Origin: Streptomyces sp. DH12
GTDB lineage: Bacteria; Actinomycetota; Actinomycetes; Streptomycetales; Streptomycetaceae
Direction: 5' to 3'
Assembly: GCF_020873895.1 (NCBI RefSeq)
Contig: NZ_JAHWGT010000029.1
Location: 1 to 64,000 of the forward strand
Length of the DNA stretch: 64,000 bases
The position numbers and the translations under genes are program-made. This document shows, piece after piece, positions 7,543 through 15,507 of this stretch (its first letter is position 1; each line of letters starts with the position of its first letter). The notes below the pieces were generated by a model. That model was given only the letters and a program-made list of their open reading frames with translations. It ran no database searches and was not told the DNA's origin.

Positions 7543-7799
7543 CCTGCTGGTTCTGCGGAGCTGAGAACCCCGAAGGCGCCAACCGGTGCGACTTCTGCTG
7601 CCACCGCGCCGAAGACGACCCCAACGCCCAGGCCCCGGCGTACGGGCCCGCCGACTACGACGCCCTCAACCACACGATGCAGCTCCTCGGCGACGACCTC
7701 GGCATCGACCACACCCTCACCGGCGACTGGCACGCCGCCCTGCGCGACGCCGCCGCGAAGTGGGCCGCCGAGGGCACCGACCACACCCTCGCCGCCTGA
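7539..7799 (+). CDS. Zinc-ribbon protein, 86 aa
   Basis: The first 25 residues form a clear zinc ribbon, CWFCGAENPEGANRCDFCC, with two CxxC knuckles. The remainder is acidic and helical. ATG overlaps the preceding stop (ATGA). Such ribbons mediate protein or nucleic-acid contacts; the partner is unknown. It is part of the transfer-region operon. Confidence 0.7.
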   Translation: MTCWFCGAENPEGANRCDFCCHRAEDDPNAQAPAYGPADYDALNHTMQLLGDDLGIDHTLTGDWHAALRDAAAKWAAEGTDHTLAA

Positions 7800-7836
7800 C
7801 CACCCACCACCGCCCGTACGAAAGGACCCCACCGCG

Positions 7837-8076
7837 ATGACCACCCAGCAGACCACCCCCGAGGGCAAGGGCACCCCCGAGGGCACCCACCACTGGATCA
7901 TCACCCTCGAGATCCCCGGAAGGGTCTCCTTCACCCGGGACGGCACCTACACCCCCAGGCCCGGGGAGACCCGCTCCGGCGCCCTGCACGCCCTCCTCGA
8001 CAGCATCACCGAGCAGAAGCCCCACCTCCGCGGCGCGAACATCACCTTCTTCTCCGTCGAGCCCAACCGGCTCTGA
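7837..8076 (+). CDS. Hypothetical protein, 79 aa
   Basis: ATG at 7837 has GAAAGGA upstream. After a polar N-terminus, the sequence alternates hydrophobic and polar residues (WIITLEIPGRVSFTRDGTY and NITFFSVEPNRL), suggesting a small beta-rich domain. No family is recognised. It sits directly before the large transfer membrane protein. Confidence 0.6.
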   Translation: MTTQQTTPEGKGTPEGTHHWIITLEIPGRVSFTRDGTYTPRPGETRSGALHALLDSITEQKPHLRGANITFFSVEPNRL

Positions 8077-8119
8077 CCCGCCCCACGGCCGCCTCGACCA
8101 CGAAAGGACCCCGACCGCC

Positions 8120-9412
8120 GTGACCATCACCGCACCGCCGTCCGGCGTCACCCACACCGCCAGCGACCTCCTCGAGGAGCGGCCCCTGACCAACAGCCAG
8201 ATCACCATTCTCGTCGCCGCCGCCATCCCGATGCTCGTCGTCGGCGGACTCGGCGCCTGGGGCACCTACACCAACATCAAGCGCGAGTTCCCCCAGGACA
8301 CCGCGACCGCCCTCGGTGTCGTCGCCGCCGGCGAAGGCGCCACCCTCGTCCTCGCGCTGCTCATGGTCGGCCTGACCCTCCTCGGCCAGTCCTCCCCGGC
8401 CATCGTCCGCCTCGGCCTGTGGCTGCTGCCCGCCATCGCGTCGGGCACCGGCGCGATCGTCGCGGACGGCACCGAGGAAGCCGTCGTCAACGCCGTCACC
8501 CCGATGGCGATGTCCGCGGCCGCCGAAGGCATCGGCCTGCTGGCCCGCCGCATCGTCATCTACCGCACCCGCATCGACATGGAGGCCCAGCGCCGCAACG
8601 CCGCCATCATGCAGCGCCTGGCGGTCCAGCGGGCCCTGGCCGCCAACCACCCCTGGAAGATGTCCCGCAAGCGGGCGGAGCTCGCCTCGTGGCGCCTGAT
8701 CCGCAAGGTCGGCGTCGGCGACGACGAGCTGGGCGCCGACCTCGTGACGGTGCAGCGGCAGCAGCTGACGGCCGGCGCGAACACGGCCCTCGCCGGCATG
8801 TTCTCCCCGGCCGTGACGCCTGCCCTCACCGCGGGCGCCCCGCGTGACACCACCGACACCCCCACCGTGACGGTCCCGGCCTCCACCGTCACGGACACCG
8901 ACATCGTGACGCCCGTGACGGGAAGCGTGACGCCGACAGTCACGCAGGTCAGCGCCGATCCGGGCACCGAGCCGTCACACCGGCCGTCACGCCTCGACGA
9001 CACCGTGACGGACGCACCCGTCACGGAAGAGAGCACCGTCACGGAAGGAACCGTCACGGCCGTCACGGCGCCGCAGGAGATGAAGACCGGCGTCACGCTC
9101 GCGGAAGTCGCCGCCGTCGCAGGCGTCACGACCCCCGCCCCCGGCGAGCGGCTCAGCAACGACCAGCTCGTCGTCGTCCTGCGCCACCTGCGCTACTCCG
9201 AGGACCCGCCGCTCTCCTACCGGCAGGCCGCCGACGAATTCCGCGGCGCCGGCTACGTCGGCAGCGAGAACCGCGTCCGCAAGGCGTGGGGCGTGCTGAT
9301 GAGCAACGAGGAGACCGCCGACGACACCAAGCCCCGGCAGGAGGCCGCGGACACGGCCACCGTCGCCGTCGAGAACAGCGACGAGGACGACGACGAGGAG
9401 CCCGTCTCCTGA
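8120..9412 (+). CDS. Transfer-associated membrane protein (SpdB-like)
   Basis: 430 residues from GTG 8120. Residues about 25-135 contain four hydrophobic segments (ILVAAAIPMLVVGGLGAW; LGVVAAGEGATLVLALLMVG; a third around LWLLPAIASGTGAIV; a fourth around AVTPMAMSAAAEGIGLL). A basic helical region follows (AQRRNAAIMQRL, KMSRKRAELASWRLIRK). The C-terminal half is Val-Thr-rich and ends in an acidic tail, with a helix-turn-helix-like segment around YRQAADEFRGAGYVGSENRV. Plasmid spread proteins with several membrane helices typically accompany tra in Streptomyces. The Val-Thr repeats are encoded by an unusual DNA motif described separately. Confidence 0.65.
   Translation: MTITAPPSGVTHTASDLLEERPLTNSQITILVAAAIPMLVVGGLGAWGTYTNIKREFPQDTATALGVVAAGEGATLVLALLMVGLTLLGQSSPAIVRLGLWLLPAIASGTGAIVADGTEEAVVNAVTPMAMSAAAEGIGLLARRIVIYRTRIDMEAQRRNAAIMQRLAVQRALAANHPWKMSRKRAELASWRLIRKVGVGDDELGADLVTVQRQQLTAGANTALAGMFSPAVTPALTAGAPRDTTDTPTVTVPASTVTDTDIVTPVTGSVTPTVTQVSADPGTEPSHRPSRLDDTVTDAPVTEESTVTEGTVTAVTAPQEMKTGVTLAEVAAVAGVTTPAPGERLSNDQLVVVLRHLRYSEDPPLSYRQAADEFRGAGYVGSENRVRKAWGVLMSNEETADDTKPRQEAADTATVAVENSDEDDDEEPVS
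8743..9131. repeat. GTGACG/CGTCAC motif cluster 1
   Basis: Eighteen copies of CGTGAC or its complement occur in 389 bp, for example at 8743, 8812, 8866, 8905, 8914, 8926, 8984, 9004, 9018, 9036, 9051, 9060, 9090 and 9123. Most copies in the left half read CGTGACG; most in the right half read CGTCACG. In the gene they encode Val-Thr using ACG, whereas neighbouring Thr codons are ACC, which points to selection on the DNA sequence. Confidence 0.6.
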
Positions 9413-9780
9413 CCCCGAAGAGGCCGTTCGACGGTTCCACCGGCCCCCGAGACGTAGCCACCGCCTCGGGGACGCGGTGAAGGCGCCGAAACGCCCGCCC
9501 GCAAGCCTCCCACCCCCACCCCTGCCGACCACGAGGAGGGCCCCCGCCCCGTCGACATCCGCCCCACGGGACATCACCGAAAGTCACCAGTCGATCGGCA
9601 AGCCCAACGCCAAGACCAACACCAACCAACCGCCAAGACCCCTCCCGACCTAGGGGAAACCGCCCCCGGAGCAGCAGTAACGGAACCGGTTGGCCTTCGG
9701 GTTGCCGTTGGCCTTGCCGACCCGAGCAGTCACGCACCGCGACCAGTAGACGCGTCCACGCAACCCCAGTGAGGAACCCG
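9413..9780. other. Non-coding gap with long imperfect inverted repeat (candidate transfer origin/clt)
   Basis: This 368-bp gap holds no convincing gene. A 31-nt arm at 9597-9627, A/C-rich with repeated CCAA, matches the complement of 9688-9718 at 24 of 31 positions. Between the arms a small hairpin, CCCCT-N8-AGGGG, lies at about 9640-9656. A shorter repeat, CCCCGAG...CTCGGGG, lies near 9447-9473. Placement directly before the last two transfer genes fits a clt/oriT-type site or a regulatory leader; neither can be proved from sequence. Confidence 0.4.
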
Positions 9781-11742
9781 GTGAGCACCGACTTCCACCT
9801 GGCACCCGCCCAGACACCCAGCGGTGCCGCCCCCGCCGCCCCCGTCCCCCAGCAGCCCGCCCACCCCCAGCCGGCAGCGCCCCGCACGGCCCCGGCCCCG
9901 CAGCGCACCGGCAAGCAGAGCCCGGACACCAGCGAGGGCACCGTCGCCGGCGCCGTCATCCCCGGCGCCGTCCTGTCCTCCCTGATCGGCCTGTGCTGGA
10001 TGATCCACCAGTTCGGCCTCCCGATCGTCATCCTCGGCATCATGGCCGCCGCCGCGGCCGCCGCCACCGCCCTCGCCCTGAAGGGCCGCAAGGGGCGCCG
10101 GAAGGTCCGCGACGCCCGCACGAACGCGCTGAAGTCGACGGGCGGCGGCGGGCCGGGCCGTACGGTGCTGGACCGGCCCGGCAAGCCCCGCAACGGCGGT
10201 GGCGGCGGTGGTGGCGGTTCGAGCCGTGACGGCCGCGCGAAGCACCGTGACGGTGGCGTCACGCGCCACACCGGCAACCGTCACGCCCCGGTCGGACCGT
10301 CACGCAAGCGTGACGGCGCCCCCGGCCCGTCCGTACCGCAGCGCAAGACGCCGCACACCCCCGCATCGGGGACCGTGACACCCAAGCAGCCCGGCGGACC
10401 CGGCAAGACCCTCAAGAACGGCACCCGCAAGGACAAGACCCTCGCCCCGGGGAACACCAACGAGCCGCGCCGGACCCGCCCCGGTGGTCTGGGCTCCGGC
10501 CTCACCCCCAAGTCCCGCAAGGACACCACCGCGCCCCGCCGGGACAGTGCCGTCAAGGACCGCACGCCCCGCAAGGCGCCCGGACCGGACCGCCGCCGCG
10601 ACAAGCCCGGCAGTAACCAACGCAAGCCCTGCGCACCCGCTACCGGCAAGGCGGGCCTCCTCAAGCGGCTCCGCAACCGGAAGAACACCCCGGCCACCGA
10701 CCTGAAAGGCCCGGCCAAGACCCTCACCCCCGCCACCAAGCTCGCCAAGAAGCTCGCCAAGGCCGCCCGGGACAACACCCGCACCACACCCCGCGCGCCC
10801 CGCCCCGACCAGCTGAAGACGAAGACCGCCAAGCCCCTCAGCCCGAAGAAGGCCGCCAAGGGCAAGAAGCCCAAGCTCCGCAAGCACAAGCCCACCGCCC
10901 ACATGAGCCGCGCGCGCCGCCTCAGCTACCTCGCCGGCGTCAAGCTCCGCAAGCACACCAGCAAGAAGACCCGCCTGCGGATCCGCAAGGCCACCAGCCC
11001 CCTACACACCGCGGCCCGCACCACCAGCCGCTACCTGTCCCCGCTCCTCGCCCACGCCTGCCGCCGCGGCACCCGCGCCTTCCTCACCGCCCACCTGCGA
11101 CTGGGCACCGTCCGATACACCGCTGGCGGCCCGAACTGGGCACGGCCCCTGGCCAAGGTCCTCCACGTCCTCGGCACCCCGCTCGCCCGCACCCTGGCCG
11201 CCACCGGCTCCTGGGGCTGGCTCAACCGGTGGATGTACCGGCACACCAGCGGCCCCACCGCCGAAGACCGCCTCAACACCCCTCCGACCACGACCGCTCC
11301 GCAGCCCGGGCCCGCCGAGACGTCGCCCGACCGGCCGCACACCCCCGTCACCCTCGCACCCACAGGAGCCTTTGCCGCCATGTCCGAAGCCGCCGCCCCC
11401 CTCGAGCAGGCCGTCGAAGCGATCCGCCAGGCAGGCGCCATGCTCCTCACCGACCCCTCCGAGAACATGATCGGCTACGAGGCGATCCTGCGGACCCTGG
11501 CCCTCCTCCAGGCCGAGATCGGCAACGTCTTCCACAGCGCCGCCGAGTCGACCCGCGAGAACTTCAAGGTCAACCCGGCCGTCCCCGAGGCGTACGACGA
11601 CACCGCCGGCTACGCCCTCCAGCTCGCCGACCGCCTCGAGGAGATCCCCTCCCTGTATCGGCAGCTCCACGCCGACCAGGTCGAGAACATCGAGAACCCC
11701 ACCGTCCAGGCCCGCAAGTGGGACATCTCCGCGAACGAGTAA
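9781..11742 (+). CDS. Basic membrane protein of the transfer region
   Basis: About 653 residues from GTG 9781, with GAGGAA upstream. A Pro/Ala-rich N-terminus (about 55 residues) precedes a hydrophobic region, residues about 57-105 (two helices, LSSLIGLCWMIHQFGLPIVI and an Ala-rich segment). A very basic central region follows (residues about 105-400), packed with Lys/Arg and Pro, consistent with DNA or membrane-surface binding. The C-terminal 160 residues are more ordered and acidic. It directly precedes the translocase gene. Function in conjugation, perhaps as a DNA-binding membrane partner, is inferred. Confidence 0.65.
   Translation: MSTDFHLAPAQTPSGAAPAAPVPQQPAHPQPAAPRTAPAPQRTGKQSPDTSEGTVAGAVIPGAVLSSLIGLCWMIHQFGLPIVILGIMAAAAAAATALALKGRKGRRKVRDARTNALKSTGGGGPGRTVLDRPGKPRNGGGGGGGGSSRDGRAKHRDGGVTRHTGNRHAPVGPSRKRDGAPGPSVPQRKTPHTPASGTVTPKQPGGPGKTLKNGTRKDKTLAPGNTNEPRRTRPGGLGSGLTPKSRKDTTAPRRDSAVKDRTPRKAPGPDRRRDKPGSNQRKPCAPATGKAGLLKRLRNRKNTPATDLKGPAKTLTPATKLAKKLAKAARDNTRTTPRAPRPDQLKTKTAKPLSPKKAAKGKKPKLRKHKPTAHMSRARRLSYLAGVKLRKHTSKKTRLRIRKATSPLHTAARTTSRYLSPLLAHACRRGTRAFLTAHLRLGTVRYTAGGPNWARPLAKVLHVLGTPLARTLAATGSWGWLNRWMYRHTSGPTAEDRLNTPPTTTAPQPGPAETSPDRPHTPVTLAPTGAFAAMSEAAAPLEQAVEAIRQAGAMLLTDPSENMIGYEAILRTLALLQAEIGNVFHSAAESTRENFKVNPAVPEAYDDTAGYALQLADRLEEIPSLYRQLHADQVENIENPTVQARKWDISANE
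10225..10380. repeat. GTGACG/CGTCAC motif cluster 2
   Basis: Seven copies occur in 156 bp (10225, 10246, 10256, 10278, 10297, 10309, 10374). Here the same motif is read in all three phases: CGT-GAC-GG gives Arg-Asp-Gly, GTC-ACG gives Val-Thr, CGT-CAC-GCC gives Arg-His-Ala and CCG-TCA-CGC gives Pro-Ser-Arg. A protein repeat cannot explain this, so a DNA-level role is likely. Confidence 0.65.
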
Positions 11743-11753
11743 CCAGCCCACCC

Positions 11754-11781
11754 GGGGCCGGCCCGCACAACGGCCGGCCCC
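11754..11781. terminator. 10-bp hairpin before the translocase gene
   Basis: Arms GGGGCCGGCC and GGCCGGCCCC are perfect, with the 8-nt loop CGCACAAC, immediately after the stop at 11742 and before the GTG at 11823. There is no T-run. It may act as an attenuator or stabilise the upstream mRNA 3' end. Confidence 0.45.
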
Positions 11782-11822
11782 ACCACCCCTGACCAACACC
11801 CCGACCCGAGGAGCCCCAGCCC

Positions 11823-14261
11823 GTGTTCACCCGCCCCCGCAACCACGAGCCGATCCCGTGGCGGCACGCCGTCATCTCCACGCCGCTCTACACCGCGGCC
11901 ACCGTGTACACCGGCGGGCTCGCCCTCGGCGTCGCCGAAGACCTCGGCGCCACCCTCCCCATCAGCTGGATGGCCCTCGGCTCCGCCGCCGGCGTCTGCG
12001 CCGCCGCAGCCTCCCGCTGGATCCGCACCGCCTGGACCACCGACGGCACCACCACCCACCCCACCCCCCGCGCCCGCCGCTGGTACCACACCGGCTTCAC
12101 CGCCACCTGGACCACCGCCGCCTACGCCTGGCTCACCTACACCGCCCACCACACCCCCTGGTCCCTCGCCTCCACCACCGCCATCGCCCTCGGCGCCGCC
12201 GCCCTCACCCCCGCCTACGCCACCGACCGCTTCCTCCGCCAGGACGTCATCGCCGCCCAGTGGGCCGCCGAAGCCGCCGCCGACGCCCCGGCCGACCTCA
12301 ACGAGTGGGAACTCCTCTTCCAGCAGGCCGGCGCCCGCGGCGTCGAAGTCCTCAAGCCCTACGACACCCGCAACGGCTACGCCCTGCCCCTCAAGCTCAC
12401 CCAGACCCCCTACGAAGGCGTCCTCGGCCTGCTGCGCACCATCGAGACCCGCAAGGGCGACCTGCGCTCCGGCTCCCTCGACCTGCGCCCCGGCGACAGC
12501 GGACTCGCCTCCGACGCCATCCTGTACGTCGCCACCCGCAACGTCCTCGACGAGACCGTGAACCTGCCCGACGAGCACCACCCGCTCACCATCACCGAGC
12601 CCCTCACCCTCGGCATCCTCGAATCCGGCGAGCCGTTCGAGGTCCGGTTCAGGCAGAACTCCGTGTTCATCGCCGGGAAGAAGGGCTCGGGCAAGTCCGT
12701 CCTCCTCCACGTCGTCATCTCCGTCGTCTCCCGCTGCACCGACGCGGTCGTCTGGATGATCGACATGGCCGAGGGCAACACCGCCAAGCGGTGGATCCGC
12801 CCCTGGGCCGAGGGCTGGAAGGACTCCCACGGCCGCCTCATCGACCGGCCCGTCCTCGACTGGGTCGCCACCAGCGTCGACGAAGCGGTCCGTCTCCTTC
12901 AGGCATCCGTCGCCGTCGCCGACGGTCGAGCCCGCCGCATGAAGGGCTCCAAGATCCGCCCCACCGCCCAGTGTCCCGCCCTCGTCGTCATCACCGACGA
13001 GAACCCCGTCCTCATGTCCCGCGTCCCCAACGCCATCCAGGCGAAGATCGACGGCATCAAGAAGGGCCGCAAGGCCGCCGTCGACTACATCGACGCAGCC
13101 CAGCGCGGAACCGGCCCCAACAGCGGCGGCGGCGAGATCATGTCCCAGTACGACACCGTCATCGGCGGACGCTTCCCCAAGAAGCAGGAGGGCCAGTTCG
13201 TCTTCCCCGACTACTACCAGCGCGTCGACCTGTCCAAGCTCCCCGGCAACGGCGCCTTCTACGTCCTCGACGAGCAGCGCTCCAAGACCGGCATGGGCCC
13301 CGAAAAGCTCAAGGCGTACTTCACCTACGACGACGACGAGCACCCCGACGGCACCGAAGCCACCGTCATCGAGCAGCTCTCCGTCGACCGCTGGAACATC
13401 CGCCCCGACCTCGACCCGGACTCCCAGGCCGACGCCGAACCCTTCGGCTACTCCACCCGCTGGAACCCCGACCGCATCACCTGGCTCCTCGACGCCCTCA
13501 ACATGCCCACCCCCGACACCACCAGCCCCGCCGCCGACCCGCGCCCCGCCCGCACGACGGGCGGCCCCATGCCCACCCTGCCGACCCTCCAGTCGTACAT
13601 CGACCGCGGCAAGCAGTACGCCCAGAAGGCCGCCCCCGCACCCGAGCCGGACGAAGCCACCATCGACCGGGTCCTCAGCGAAGCCGAAGCCCTCACCCGG
13701 CAGGCCGCGGTCAGCCTGACCAAGCCCGCCAAGAAGGACACCCGCCACCCCCGCCGCGACCAGTGCATCGCCTGGGTCCGCGACGCCGGCCCCGACGGCA
13801 TCACGGTCGCCGAGGTACGTGCCCGACTCGAGCAGCTCTACCCCGGCGAGACCCCGCCCTCCGACACCGCCATCCAGAACTGGTACGGCGCCCACGACCA
13901 CATCACCAAGCCCCGCCGCGGCACCTACGTCTGGACCGAGCAGGACACCGCCGCCGACCCCGAGCCGGCCCCGGCTGAGACCGCGGACGTAGCCGAGGGC
14001 ACCGAGCCGGACGTCCCGGCCGAGGACCCCGCCTTGCTGGCCCTGGCCGTCGAGCAGGTCATCACCACCCAGTTCGCCTCCCGCGCCATGCTCCAGCGCA
14101 AGCTCCGCGTCGGCTGGGACACCACCGGCACCCTGCTGGACCAGCTGCAGCAGCTCGGCGTCGTCGGCCCCGAGCAGGGCGACGCCCGCAGCCGCCAGGT
14201 CCTCGCCGGCCCGGACGACCTCGAGACGATCCTCGCCCGCATCCGACCGGCCCAGGGGTAG
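11823..14261 (+). CDS. traB: TraB-type FtsK/SpoIIIE DNA translocase for conjugation
   Basis: 812 residues. Residues about 18-140 contain four hydrophobic segments anchoring it in the membrane. The motor domain has a Walker A, AGKKGSGKS (residues 284-292), and a Walker B-like ALVVITDEN around residue 400. Residues about 640-705 resemble a winged-helix unit. Residues about 739-805 are a clear FtsK-gamma-type winged helix (FASRAMLQRKLRVGWDTTG, LLDQLQQLGVVGPEQG, SRQVL). Streptomyces TraB proteins move double-stranded plasmid DNA between mycelia and use the gamma domain to recognise repeated 8-bp sites. The GTGACG clusters upstream are good candidates for these sites. The symbol is by function; direct homology to a named plasmid tra was not tested. 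Confidence 0.85.
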   Translation: MFTRPRNHEPIPWRHAVISTPLYTAATVYTGGLALGVAEDLGATLPISWMALGSAAGVCAAAASRWIRTAWTTDGTTTHPTPRARRWYHTGFTATWTTAAYAWLTYTAHHTPWSLASTTAIALGAAALTPAYATDRFLRQDVIAAQWAAEAAADAPADLNEWELLFQQAGARGVEVLKPYDTRNGYALPLKLTQTPYEGVLGLLRTIETRKGDLRSGSLDLRPGDSGLASDAILYVATRNVLDETVNLPDEHHPLTITEPLTLGILESGEPFEVRFRQNSVFIAGKKGSGKSVLLHVVISVVSRCTDAVVWMIDMAEGNTAKRWIRPWAEGWKDSHGRLIDRPVLDWVATSVDEAVRLLQASVAVADGRARRMKGSKIRPTAQCPALVVITDENPVLMSRVPNAIQAKIDGIKKGRKAAVDYIDAAQRGTGPNSGGGEIMSQYDTVIGGRFPKKQEGQFVFPDYYQRVDLSKLPGNGAFYVLDEQRSKTGMGPEKLKAYFTYDDDEHPDGTEATVIEQLSVDRWNIRPDLDPDSQADAEPFGYSTRWNPDRITWLLDALNMPTPDTTSPAADPRPARTTGGPMPTLPTLQSYIDRGKQYAQKAAPAPEPDEATIDRVLSEAEALTRQAAVSLTKPAKKDTRHPRRDQCIAWVRDAGPDGITVAEVRARLEQLYPGETPPSDTAIQNWYGAHDHITKPRRGTYVWTEQDTAADPEPAPAETADVAEGTEPDVPAEDPALLALAVEQVITTQFASRAMLQRKLRVGWDTTGTLLDQLQQLGVVGPEQGDARSRQVLAGPDDLETILARIRPAQG

Positions 14262-14273
14262 GCGAACCCCCGC

Positions 14274-14447
14274 ATGCACGAGCCACACTCACCCATGACC
14301 GAGGTGTACACCGCCCGCCCCCGCGGCGGGCGGTTCCTCACCGTCGTCCCCGACCCGGCCACCCCCGAAGCCCGCAGCCCGCTGCGCCGGGCCCTGCGCG
14401 CCGCCGGCATCCCGCTCCCGCACCCGACGCAACCGGAGGACATGTGA
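14274..14447 (+). CDS. Small ORF coupled to the HIT gene
   Basis: A 57-codon frame from ATG 14274 (or 50 codons from 14295) ends in a TGA that overlaps the GTG start of the HIT-family gene. The product (MTEVYTARPRGGRFLTVVPD from the second ATG) is basic and Pro-rich with no known domain. Codon bias matches the neighbours and the overlap supports a real translated unit. Confidence 0.5.
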   Translation: MHEPHSPMTEVYTARPRGGRFLTVVPDPATPEARSPLRRALRAAGIPLPHPTQPEDM

Positions 14448-14836
14448 CCACCCACCAGCAGGACCCCGACTGCGTGTTCTGCGCCATCGTCGCCGACCAG
14501 GCCCCGGCCGCCGTCGTACGCGAATGGGACGACGCACTCGCGATCCGCCCCCGCGGCGGCGTCAACCCCGGCCACGTCCTCGTGCTGCCGCGCGTCCACG
14601 TCGCCGACGCCGGCACCGACCCGGACGTCACCGCCGCGGTGGCGCGCCGCGCCGCCGAGCTGATGGCCGAGCACCAGGACGCCAACCTGATCACCTCCCG
14701 GGGCGCCGCAGCGACCCAGACGGTGTTCCACCTCCACGTGCACGTGGTTCCGCGGCAGCCGGGCGACGGGCTGCCCCTGCCGTGGACGCCGCAGCAGACC
14801 GCCGCTCAGGTCGGGCAGGGCGGGGGCGACTCGTGA
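14444..14836 (+). CDS. HIT-family nucleotide hydrolase/transferase
   Basis: 130 residues with the full HIT signature near the C-terminus, HLHVHVVPR (residues about 96-104), and the N-terminal CVFCAIV box where the family's Zn-binding or structural Cys pair lies. The PRGGVNPGHVLVLPRVHV strand is typical. HIT proteins cleave nucleotide-AMP or sulfate conjugates; the substrate here is unknown. It is coupled to the preceding small ORF and, by GTGA overlap, to the deoxyribosyltransferase-like gene, suggesting a nucleotide-metabolism cassette. Confidence 0.88.
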   Translation: MTTHQQDPDCVFCAIVADQAPAAVVREWDDALAIRPRGGVNPGHVLVLPRVHVADAGTDPDVTAAVARRAAELMAEHQDANLITSRGAAATQTVFHLHVHVVPRQPGDGLPLPWTPQQTAAQVGQGGGDS

Positions 14837-15339
14837 GCGGCGGCACCCGCCTGGTCATGGCCCGCGAGCCCATCCCCGCCGGGCCGTCGGTGTTCCTCGC
14901 CGGGCCCACCCCCGACAAGGCCGCGCCCGTCCCGTCCTGGCGGCCCGCGGCCGCCGACGCCCTGGCCGCCCAGTGGACCGGCCCCCAGCCCCTCACGGTC
15001 CTCAGCCCCGAGTCCCGCGACGGGCGGCGCGCCGACCGCTACGAGGACCAGGTCGACTGGGAGACCACTGCCCGCGCTGGCGCCAGCGTGATCCTGTTCT
15101 GGATCCCGCGCGACCTGCGCACCATGCCGGGGATGACGACGAACGTGGAGTTCGGCCTCGACGTCGGCACCGGCCGCGCCGTCCTGGGCTGCCCGACCGA
15201 CTGCCCCAACCCGGAGCGGAACCGCTACCTGATCTACGTCGCGCGCCGCCACGGCGTCCCCGTCCGCGACACCCTCCACGACACCGCGGCCGCCGCCCTG
15301 CGCATCGTCCAGACCACGCGGCAGCCCGCCGGGGGATAG
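14833..15339 (+). CDS. Nucleoside 2-deoxyribosyltransferase-like protein
   Basis: 168 residues from GTG 14833. It shows the expected order: an N-terminal VFLAGPTPDK glycine-rich loop, LSPESRDGRR, then DWETTARAGASVILFWIPRD and TNVEFGLDVG with the conserved Glu that serves as catalytic or ribose-contacting residue in this family. Such enzymes exchange or hydrolyse bases on deoxynucleosides; phage and plasmid members may modify nucleotide pools or signalling nucleotides. It forms an overlapping pair with the HIT gene. A SLOG-type binding role is the alternative. Confidence 0.8.
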   Translation: MSGGTRLVMAREPIPAGPSVFLAGPTPDKAAPVPSWRPAAADALAAQWTGPQPLTVLSPESRDGRRADRYEDQVDWETTARAGASVILFWIPRDLRTMPGMTTNVEFGLDVGTGRAVLGCPTDCPNPERNRYLIYVARRHGVPVRDTLHDTAAAALRIVQTTRQPAGG

Positions 15340-15447
15340 CAGCCCGGACAAACCCCGCCCCGTACGCCACGATCAGAGGTGTCACGGCCCGGCCGGGGGA
15401 AACGGTGTCCCCGCGCCCACTCCCGGCCCGGGCCCGTGCCACACCAA

Positions 15448-15493
15448 CCGGCGGCCCCACCACCTGATTCCCCTCGGGTGGCGGGGCCACCGG
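15448..15493. terminator. Bidirectional terminator-like hairpin between convergent genes
   Basis: GGCCCCACCACC pairs with GGTGGCGGGGCC apart from one wobble position, extended by flanking CCGG, around an 11- to 12-nt loop. It lies between the end of the plus-strand cassette (15339) and the end of the minus-strand lipoprotein (15508), the expected place for a shared terminator. Confidence 0.55.
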
Positions 15494-15507
15494 CACGTCC
15501 GGCCCGG

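Noticed and set aside
8743-9131. Reading the Val-Thr stretch as ordinary low-complexity protein
   Set aside because: The same DNA hexamer recurs in the next gene in other reading phases, so a protein-only explanation fails.
11610-14288. Long minus-strand frame opposite traB
   Set aside because: Gly/Val/Asp-rich composition is the expected antisense of C-ending codons; no ribosome binding site or motif.
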